Source: CAYWTX01 sp964461295 (GTDB lineage Bacteria > Planctomycetota > Phycisphaerae > SM23-33). Taken from it: a stretch of DNA of 9,579 bases. Shown piece after piece: positions 1 to 6,500 of the stretch. The position numbers and the translations under genes were made by a program. Under the pieces are notes generated by a model. That model did not search any database, had not been told where the DNA came from, and saw only the letters and a list, made by a program, of their open reading frames with translations. The first letter of the stretch is position 1; each line of letters opens with the position of its first letter. Location of the stretch: assembly GCA_964461295.1 (NCBI GenBank), contig CAYWTX010000635.1, forward strand, positions 1 through 9,579, given 5' to 3'.

Positions 1-66
1 AGTTATTTCGTGACGGCGCCTGACGGCTCTCCTTCTTACCGTTGCCTGCTCCCTGCTGCCTTTTGT

Positions 67-100
67 CTTCGTGTAATTCGCTCTTCCTTCGTGTAATTCG
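67..100. repeat. 14-nt direct repeat upstream of methyltransferase
   Basis: CTTCGTGTAATTCG occurs perfectly at 67-80 and 87-100, separated by CTCTTC (period 20), and is followed at once by TGTATG, which resembles a third truncated unit and contains the first gene's ATG. A shorter repeat, TGACGGC, lies upstream at 11-17 and 21-27. The rest of positions 1-103 is pyrimidine-rich (CTCCTTCTTACC, CTCCCTGCTGCC) and shows no gene that I can support, although the end of an upstream gene could lie in the first few bases. From memory, similar TTCGTG-type spacer repeats occur in other PVC-group genomes; this is not verified here. Confidence 0.75.
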
Positions 101-103
101 TGT

Positions 104-883
104 ATGCTTTCCAGCCGCATGGAACAACCTGCCGAACCAGAACAGGCGCCGGTGTTTGCGCCGGTCGACATCGCCGCCGACGGCGATGCCGTGTCGCACA
201 GCCTCGCCGTCCTGTCGGAGGTCTACCACTACAACCACTGGGTGTTCGACTCGATCCGCGACTACCTCCGCGGCGGCGTCGTCGAGGTAGGGGCCGGCAT
301 AGGCAACATCACCCAGTTCCTGCTCAACCTCGAGCGCGTCGTCTGCCTCGAGCCCTTCGACCCCTACTGCCGCTACCTTCGCCGACGCTTCGAGCCCCAC
401 CGCAACGTGACCGTCCTCGGCCGCGCCATCGAGGATTGCCCCGGCCCCGACGTGCCCGATGGCACGTTCGATTCAGTCATCTGCCTCAACGTGCTCGAGC
501 ACATCGCCGACGACCTCGGCGCCCTGCGCCGCATGGCCGACCTCGCCCGCCCCGGCGGGCGCGTCGTCGTCTTCGTGCCCGCAATGCCCATCCTCTACGG
601 CGAAATGGACCGCGCCATGGGCCACATCCGCCGCTACACGCTCGGCGCCCTGCGGAGGCTCTTCGACCAGGCCGGCCTGCGCCCAATCCGTGCCCGCTAC
701 ATGAACCTCATCGGGGCGGCCGCGTGGCTCTGGCGCGGACGCATCCGCCGCAAGCCCACCGTGCCCGAGTCGGCCACGAAGATCTTCGACCGCATGGTGC
801 CGTTCATCTCGGCCATCGAGCGGATGCTGCCCGTCCCGTTCGGCCAATCGGTGCTGGTGGTGGGCGAGAAGAGCCGGGCATGA
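104..883 (+). CDS. Class I SAM-dependent methyltransferase
   Basis: This 259-residue soluble protein has a Rossmann-type methyltransferase fold. Motif I is EVGAGIG at residues 61-67 (SAM glycine-rich loop), with an acidic residue at the end of the second strand (E83). NVLEH at 129-133 and the following PGG at 150-152 are typical of Methyltransf_11/12-like enzymes. GHIRRY at 173-178 and the C-terminal W-x-W-R-G-R stretch with the VPF-x-Q-S-x-LVVGEK ending resemble methyltransferases found beside dolichyl/polyprenyl-phosphate sugar transferases in glycan clusters. There is no signal peptide or membrane segment, so it is probably cytoplasmic or membrane-peripheral. No Shine-Dalgarno is seen. ATG at 104 is used here; ATG at 119 (residue 6) is equally possible because the first residues are not conserved. 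The stop overlaps the start of the next gene (ATGA), implying translational coupling. The substrate is unknown; a sugar or lipid-linked glycan is inferred from the neighbour. Confidence 0.9.
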   Translation: MLSSRMEQPAEPEQAPVFAPVDIAADGDAVSHSLAVLSEVYHYNHWVFDSIRDYLRGGVVEVGAGIGNITQFLLNLERVVCLEPFDPYCRYLRRRFEPHRNVTVLGRAIEDCPGPDVPDGTFDSVICLNVLEHIADDLGALRRMADLARPGGRVVVFVPAMPILYGEMDRAMGHIRRYTLGALRRLFDQAGLRPIRARYMNLIGAAAWLWRGRIRRKPTVPESATKIFDRMVPFISAIERMLPVPFGQSVLVVGEKSRA

Positions 884-2733
884 CGGCCGCCATCGGCACA
901 ACGCGGGTTGCGCCTGGGGCCGATTGCGGCACGCCCCGTCGGGGCGGGCTTCGCTCAGGCAGAGCCGCTGCCCGGCAACGCAAGCACTCCCTCGCCGCCT
1001 GCCTCGTCTGCATCGCGCTCTACGCTGCCGGCGCGGCCGCGCTCATCTACCTCTCGCGCGACCAGCTCAACCCGGACGCCGTTTCGTACTTCCAGAGCGC
1101 GCGGCAGTACCTCGCCGGCCGGGCTGACCTCGCCGTCAACAGTTGGTTCGGACCGCTGTTGTCCTGGCTGCTGATTCCCGCCGCAGCGGTCGGGCTGGAC
1201 CTCCAGATCGCCGCGAAGATCATCGCGGCCGTCGCCGGCCTGGGCCTGGCCGCCGGGACGTCCGTCCTCACGCGGCGGATGACCGGCGGGCGGTACGGCC
1301 TGGCCGCCTTCGCGTCGGGCCTGCTGCTGGCCCTGGGCATGATCCCCGACCCGATCACGCCCGACATCCTCATGGCGTGCCTGATCACGTGGTATCTCGT
1401 TGCGGCGTCGCCGTCGCGGGACGCCGGCGCTGCCGCCAGTCCGCGCCGCCTCCTCCTGGCCGGCGTCGTGGGCGGGATCGCCTACCTCGCCAAGGCATAC
1501 GCCATCCCCTTCGTGCTCGCGCACCTCGCGATGACGGTGTGGCTCGCCGGGCGCGAGAGGAACACCACGCCGAGGCGCAGACAGACGGAGGAGAAAGGCG
1601 ACGGGCCAGAGACCGACGAACTGGGCGAACCCGGAACAAGAACCCAGACCGCCAACGGACCTCCGACCGCGAGCAGACCCGCCAACCGGTCTTCCTCTTG
1701 GCGGTCCTTCCTTGCCCCCTACCTCGCCGGCGTTCTGGGGCTCTTCCTGCCCGCCGCCCCCTGGATCGCCGTCATCAGCGCCCACGACGGCGTTCTCACG
1801 CACAGCAGCGCCCAGCGCGGCGTGCGGGCTTTCAGCCCCGTCGAAGCCAGCCCCCTGCCCATGGAGTGCCTCCAACGGCCCCGCCCAGGCCGCATCAGCG
1901 TCTGGGAGAACCCCGTCGAGTGCAACCGCCCCTGGCCGCACTGGTCGCCCTTCGACGGCCGGCGGGGGCTCCGCCTGCAACTGGAAACCATTCGCATCAA
2001 CAGCGCGGCCGCCTTCCAGACACTGTGGCGCGCCGACCTGCTGGGCCTGCTGCTCGCCTCGCCGCTCGCCATCGCCGGGGTCTGTCTATGGCGCCGGTTC
2101 CGCGGGCCTGCCCCGATCCCTGGTCCCCGGTCTCCGGTCTGCCTTCTTCCCTGGGCTTGCCTCTCCGCGCTGCTCTACCTCGGAGGCTATGCCATCCTGT
2201 TCGTCCAGGAACGGTTCCTCTGGCCCGTGTACGGTCTGCTCGTGGCCGTCTGCTTCTGTCTGCTCCACCAACTGCTGCACCGCGACGGCCGACTCGCCCT
2301 CGTGGCCGCCGTCGTCGTGGCGGCTTCCATGGCCTGGCGTCCCGCATGGGCCATCGCCGACTGGGCCAACCCCGCCGACGGCAACCGGGCCGGCAAGTAC
2401 GCCTTCCTTCGCCTCGTCGCCGCCGAGATGGACGCCCCCGATCCGGCGGCCGCCAACAAGTGGCACGAGGCACTCGCCGTCTGCTACTGGCGCGGCCGTC
2501 CGCTGCTGGGCAAGTTCCAGGCCGGCGACGCCAACGCCATCGCGACCGAACTGGCCCCCTTCGGCGCCGCCAATGTCCTGATCCTCTGGCACGAGGACCT
2601 CGTGCGGTCGCTGCTCGAAGACGCCCGCTTCACGCTGGCCAAGCGGATCCGCCACGCCCCGACCGCCCACACGGCGACGCTGCTGCGGTATGAAGGGCCT
2701 CCCTCCGGCCTCCACGAAAGGAAGAAACCGTAG
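880..2733 (+). CDS. Multi-pass GT-C-type glycosyltransferase (ArnT/PMT-like)
   Basis: This 617-residue integral membrane protein has about eleven hydrophobic segments (the first about 38-58, the last about 470-490), followed by a C-terminal soluble region of about 120 residues. After the first helix comes NPDAVSY with D66, matching the acidic residue in the first outer loop of GT-C enzymes, then a G-R...W-F-G-P-LL-x-W stretch as in the ArnT/dolichyl-phosphate-mannose transferase group. ERFLWP at 444-449 resembles the conserved R-x-x-x-P motif before a late helix. Such enzymes transfer a sugar from a polyprenyl-phosphate donor on the outer membrane face; the exact sugar and acceptor cannot be read. 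The frame stays open upstream to 100, but ATG at 880 overlaps the methyltransferase stop and is the sensible start, since the upstream part lies in the methyltransferase's shadow frame. The first 35 residues are Arg/Gly-rich with no alternative start. Residues about 223-275 form an unusual hydrophilic low-complexity loop. Confidence 0.85.
   Translation: MTAAIGTTRVAPGADCGTPRRGGLRSGRAAARQRKHSLAACLVCIALYAAGAAALIYLSRDQLNPDAVSYFQSARQYLAGRADLAVNSWFGPLLSWLLIPAAAVGLDLQIAAKIIAAVAGLGLAAGTSVLTRRMTGGRYGLAAFASGLLLALGMIPDPITPDILMACLITWYLVAASPSRDAGAAASPRRLLLAGVVGGIAYLAKAYAIPFVLAHLAMTVWLAGRERNTTPRRRQTEEKGDGPETDELGEPGTRTQTANGPPTASRPANRSSSWRSFLAPYLAGVLGLFLPAAPWIAVISAHDGVLTHSSAQRGVRAFSPVEASPLPMECLQRPRPGRISVWENPVECNRPWPHWSPFDGRRGLRLQLETIRINSAAAFQTLWRADLLGLLLASPLAIAGVCLWRRFRGPAPIPGPRSPVCLLPWACLSALLYLGGYAILFVQERFLWPVYGLLVAVCFCLLHQLLHRDGRLALVAAVVVAASMAWRPAWAIADWANPADGNRAGKYAFLRLVAAEMDAPDPAAANKWHEALAVCYWRGRPLLGKFQAGDANAIATELAPFGAANVLILWHEDLVRSLLEDARFTLAKRIRHAPTAHTATLLRYEGPPSGLHERKKP
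1546..1704 (+). other. Low-complexity hydrophilic insert within GT-C gene
   Basis: This part of the glycosyltransferase gene encodes residues about 223-275, a loop rich in R, E, T, P, G and N between two hydrophobic segments. It uses codons that are rare in the neighbours (AGG, AGA, ACA, GGA, CCA). The 3' end holds an inverted repeat, CCGCCAA at 1679-1685 and TTGGCGG at 1698-1704. The reading frame is kept. The limits are approximate; calling it an insert is inference, as no homologue alignment was available. Confidence 0.45.
2115..2142 (+). repeat. Imperfect 7-nt tandem repeat inside GT-C gene
   Basis: Four consecutive heptamers, GATCCCT, GGTCCCC, GGTCTCC and GGTCTGC, lie in the glycosyltransferase gene. 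They encode the short proline-rich loop P-I-P-G-P-R-S-P-V-C between two membrane helices. The 28-nt block is not a multiple of three, so it is not a protein-level repeat; the repetition is at the DNA level. Confidence 0.6.
2717..2724 (+). promoter_or_regulatory. Ribosome binding site for the kinase-like gene
   Basis: AAAGGAAG lies 10 nt before the ATG at 2735, a normal Shine-Dalgarno distance. It decides the start: an in-frame ATG at 2690 would put 15 extra residues inside the end of the glycosyltransferase gene and has no such site. This is the clearest ribosome binding site in the operon. Confidence 0.7.
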
Positions 2734-2734
2734 C

Positions 2735-3454
2735 ATGGCCACAAGCGATCAACTTCCCGAGGCCGGGACCCTCAACAGCAGGCCGCACGCGATCCTGCTG
2801 GTGGGGCCGACGGGGGCGGGAAAGACCCCGCTGGGAGAGCTGCTGGACCGCCACGGCCTGGCCGGCCGACGATGCCTCCACTTCGACTTCGGCGCTCAGT
2901 TGCGGCGCGCGGTGGAAACACTGCCTTCGCGGGGGCAATCGCCGCGCGGCATGCCTTCCGCCGGCGCGATGAACCCCGACGAGACCGCCTTCCTACGCCA
3001 CGTCCTGGCCAGCAACGCGCTGCTTGAGGACAAGGACTTCCCCCTCGCCGCGAAGATCCTCCTGGCGTTCCTGGCCGAGCGAGGCGCCGGGCCTGGCGAC
3101 CTGCTCGTCCTCAACGGCCTGCCGCGACATCCCGGCCAGGCGCGCGACCTGGCCGCTTTCGTCGACGTGCGGACCGTGATCGAACTGTCCGTACGGGGCG
3201 AGACGGTCCTCGCCCGCCTGCGGGCGGACGTCAACGGCGACCGCGCCGGGCGCGCCGATGACTCGCCCGCCGACGTGGCCAACAAGCTGCGCATTTTCGC
3301 CGCCCGCACGCAGCCGCTGCTGGACTACTACCGCCGGCACGGGGCAACGGTGTGCCGCATCGAGGTGGGTCCGGCGACAACGGCGGAGGAAGTCCGGCGC
3401 CAGTTGCAGGACAAAGCGAACGTCCTCCGCCCGACCACCTTCTTTTCTCGTTGA
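2735..3454 (+). CDS. Adenylate-kinase-like nucleoside monophosphate kinase family protein
   Basis: This 239-residue soluble P-loop protein has Walker A GPTGAGKT at residues 24-31. The fold order matches adenylate kinase: P-loop, HFDFG-x-x-LR at 49-57 where the AMP-binding T-G-D-x-LR motif normally sits, GLPR-x-x-x-QA at 128-136 matching GFPR-x-x-QA, then a short LID with R-x-x-x-x-x-R and G-R-A-DD at 172-176, and K-L-x-x-F-x-x-x-T-x-P-L-x-x-YY at 184-199. The LID lacks the four zinc-binding cysteines. The family moves phosphate from ATP to a nucleoside monophosphate. The changed nucleotide-site residues (F50-D51-F52 for T-G-D, and N127 in place of Asp before GLPR) mean that AMP specificity, or even kinase activity, is uncertain. 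It begins one base after the glycosyltransferase stop and is co-transcribed with it. The final ~10 residues are not conserved-looking. Confidence 0.8.
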   Translation: MATSDQLPEAGTLNSRPHAILLVGPTGAGKTPLGELLDRHGLAGRRCLHFDFGAQLRRAVETLPSRGQSPRGMPSAGAMNPDETAFLRHVLASNALLEDKDFPLAAKILLAFLAERGAGPGDLLVLNGLPRHPGQARDLAAFVDVRTVIELSVRGETVLARLRADVNGDRAGRADDSPADVANKLRIFAARTQPLLDYYRRHGATVCRIEVGPATTAEEVRRQLQDKANVLRPTTFFSR

Positions 3455-3479
3455 TGCGCCCCCTCCAAACGCGCATAAT
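3451..3479 (+). promoter_or_regulatory. Candidate sigma70-type promoter for the oxidoreductase gene
   Basis: TTGATG at 3451-3456 (4 of 6 to TTGACA) and CATAAT at 3474-3479 (5 of 6 to TATAAT) are separated by exactly 17 nt. The -35 box overlaps the TGA stop of the kinase-like gene at 3452-3454. Transcription would begin near 3486, giving a leader of about 105 nt before the oxidoreductase start. This is a consensus match in the only long gap upstream of the gene; there is no experimental support. Confidence 0.45.
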
Positions 3480-3491
3480 GTGCCTTCTCTT

Positions 3492-3509
3492 CCCGCCCGG
3501 ATGGGCGGG
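3492..3509 (+). other. Perfect GC hairpin in the oxidoreductase leader
   Basis: CCCGCCC at 3492-3498 pairs fully with GGGCGGG at 3503-3509 around a GGAT loop. No T-run follows, so it is a poor intrinsic terminator. The 10-mer CGCCCGGATG inside it (3494-3503) recurs 20 nt later at 3514-3523. It may be a mRNA leader structure, or a weak end for the upstream operon. Confidence 0.5.
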
Positions 3510-3574
3510 CGCACGCCCGGATGTACCCCGAGATGGCGTTTTCTCGCAAAGGGCAAGAACGAACGTTTCTTCAT

Positions 3575-3580
3575 AAAGGA
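3575..3580 (+). promoter_or_regulatory. Ribosome binding site that sets the oxidoreductase start
   Basis: AAAGGA lies 11 nt before the ATG at 3592. For the in-frame ATG at 3580 the same motif would overlap the start codon, which is unusable, so 3592 is preferred. Confidence 0.6.
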
Positions 3581-3591
3581 TGGTTCAGATC

Positions 3592-6500
3592 ATGGCACGA
3601 CAGATGGTGATGATGGACGGCAACCAGGCGGTTGCCCATGTGGCGCACAAGGTGAACGAAGTCATCGCGATCTACCCGATCACGCCGTCCAGCACGATGG
3701 GCGAGCACGCCGACGACTTCTCCGCCGAAGGCAGGACCAACCTGTGGGGCACCGTTCCCCTCGTCGCCGAGATGCAGAGCGAGGCCGGTGCGGCCGCCGC
3801 CGTCCACGGCGCCCTCCAGAGCGGTTCGCTCGTGACCACGTTCACCGCCAGCCAGGGCCTGCTGCTGATGATCCCCACCATGTACAAGCTCGCCGGCGAA
3901 CTGACGCCCACCTGCTTCCACGTCTCGGCCCGCTCGCTCGCCTGCCAGGCCCTCAGCATCTTCGGCGACCACAGCGACGTGATGGCCGTCCGCCAGACCG
4001 GCTTCGCCCTGCTCGCCAGCGGCACCATCCAGGAAGCCATGGACATGGCCCTGATCGGCACGGCCGCCACGCTGGACACCCGCATCCCGTTCCTGCACTT
4101 CTTCGAAGGCTTCCGCATCAGCCACGAAGTCGGAAAGATCGAGGAACTCACCGACGAGGACATGCGGGCGATGATCGACGAGCAACTCGTCCTGGCCCAC
4201 CGCCGGCGAGCCATGAGCCCCGACCGACCCAGTCTCCGCGGCACCAGCCAGAACCCCGACGTCTACTTCCAGGGCCGCGAAACCGTCAACCCGTTCTACG
4301 TCAAGTGCCCCGACCTCGTGCAAAGGACGATGGACAAGTTCGCCAGGATCACCGGCCGGCAATACCACCTGTTCGATTACGTCGGCTCCCCCGACGCCGA
4401 GAGCGTGATCGTCATCATCGGCTGCGGCGCCTCCAGTTGCGAAGAGGCCATCGAGAAGCTCAACGCCCAGGGCCGGAAGCTCGGCCTGCTGAAGGTCAGG
4501 TTGTACCGGCCGTGGAAGAGCGAAGCCTTCCTGGCCGCCCTGCCCAAGAGCGTGAAGAAGATCGTCGTCCTGGACCGCACCAAGGAACCCGGCGCCGCGG
4601 GCGAGCCGCTGTACCTCGACGTGGTGAACGCCCTGGCCGAGGGCGGCCGCGGCGACATCCCCGTCGTCGGCGGGCGCTACGGCCTGAGCAGCAAGGAGTT
4701 CACCCCCGCGATGGCCAAGGCCGTCTACGACAACCTGGCCGCCGCCCAGCCGAAGAACCACTTCACCGTGGGCATCAACGACGACGTGTGCCACACGTCG
4801 CTGGCCGTCGACGAGAGCTTCTCCACCGAGCCGGACAACGTCATCCGGGCCATGTTCTTCGGCCTGGGCAGCGACGGCACCGTCGGCGCCAACAAGAACT
4901 CCATCAAGATCATCGGCGAGGAGACCCCGAACTTCGCCCAGGGCTACTTCGTCTACGACTCCAAGAAGGCCGGCGCCATCACCGTCAGCCACCTGCGCTT
5001 CGGTCCGCAGTACATCCGCTCCAGCTACCTCGTGCGCGAGGCCAACTTCATCGGCATCCACACATGGACGTTCCTGGAACGCTACGACTGCCTCGAGTCG
5101 GCCGTGCCGGGCGCCACCGTGCTCATCAACGCCCCGTTCCCCACCGGCGAAGTGTGGGACCGCCTGCCCGTCAGCGTGCAACGCCAGGTCATCAAGAAGA
5201 ACCTGAAACTCCACGCGATCAACGCCTACGAGGTCGCCAAGGCCACCGGCATGGGCGGACGCATCAACACCATCATGCAGACCTGCTTCTTCTACCTCTC
5301 CAGCGTCCTGCCTCAGCAGGCGGCCATCCAGGCCATCAAGGACGCCATCAAGAAGACCTACGGCTCCAAGGGCGACAAGATCATCCAGCTCAACTACAAC
5401 GCGGTGGACCAGTCCATCGCCAACCTGCACGAGATCAAGGTCCCCGGCGTCGCAGCCGGCACCGTCGAAAAGCCCCCCGTCGTGCCCGACGACGCGCCCC
5501 CCTTCGTCAAGAACGTCACGGCGAAGATCATGGCCGGCGAAGGCGAAAGCCTGCCCGTCAGCGCCATGCCGGCCGACGGCGTCTGGCCGGTTGGCACCGC
5601 GCAGTATGAGAAGCGGAACATCGCGCTGGAAATCCCGGTGTGGGATTCCGAGGTGTGCATCCAGTGCGCCAAATGCTCGATCGCCTGCCCGCACGCGACG
5701 ATCCGCGCGAAGGTGTACGACGCGGGCCTGCTCGCCAAGGCGCCCAAGAACTTCAAGAGCGCCGACGCCAAGGGCAAGGAATTCGCCGGCATGAAGTGGA
5801 CCATCCAGGTCGCTCCCGAAGACTGCACCGGCTGCGGCGCCTGCGTCCACGTCTGCCCCGCCAGGAACAAGAAGGACCCCGCCAGGAAGGCCATCAACAT
5901 GGCCTTCCAGCCCCCGCTGCGCGAGGCCGAACGCGACAACTTCGCGTTCTTCCTCTCCCTGCCCGACTACGACCGCGGCAAGCTCAACCTGCGGACCATC
6001 AAGGGCAGCCAGCTCTGCCGCCCCCTGTTCGAGTACAGCGGCGCCTGCGCCGGCTGCGGCGAAACCCCCTACGTCAAGCTGCTCACGCAGCTCTTCGGCG
6101 ACCGCGCCCTCATCGGCAACGCCACCGGCTGCTCCAGCATCTACGGCGGCAACCTGCCCACCACGCCGTACACGACCAACGCCGACGGCCGCGGACCGGC
6201 CTGGAACAACTCGCTGTTCGAGGACGCCGCCGAGTTCGCTTACGGCTTCCGCCTCACCCTGGATAAACGCCTGGAGTACGCCCGCGAACTGGTGGCCCAA
6301 CTCAAGGACGCCCTCGGCGGCGAACTGGCCGACGGGATCCTCAATGCCCAGCAGACGGACGAGGCGGGCATCGCGGCGCAGCGCGGGAGGATCAAATCGC
6401 TGCAAGGCAAACTGGCCGCCGCCAAGGATCCCCGCGCCGTGCAACTGCTCAGCGTCGCCGACGACCTCGTCGCCAAGAGCGTCTGGGGCATGGGCGGCGA

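Noticed and set aside
1..96. C-terminal tail of an upstream gene in frame 1 (stop at 94-96)
   Set aside because: The short open stretch gives a Cys/Ser/Arg-rich peptide and runs through the direct repeat. Stops at 11-13 and 21-23 in the other frames are equally plausible gene ends, so no call is made.
67..100. Start of a CRISPR array
   Set aside because: There are only two 14-nt units with a 6-nt gap; far too short in both repeat and spacer for CRISPR.
100..879. Upstream extension of the GT-C frame to 100
   Set aside because: This part is the out-of-frame shadow of the methyltransferase gene (Arg/Pro-rich). ATG 880 with the ATGA overlap is the sound start.
955..1980. 341-codon minus-strand frame over the GT-C gene
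   Set aside because: It is G/R/E-rich low-complexity translation with no membrane or domain pattern, opposite a coherent membrane protein.
3580..3591. Earlier PFOR start at ATG 3580
   Set aside because: The AAAGGA site would overlap the start codon. ATG 3592 has proper spacing and places the conserved YPITP threonine at residue 31.
3258..5609. 783-codon + strand frame overlapping the kinase and PFOR genes
   Set aside because: It is an Arg/Pro/His-rich out-of-frame translation typical of GC-rich DNA, crosses two well-supported genes and a promoter.
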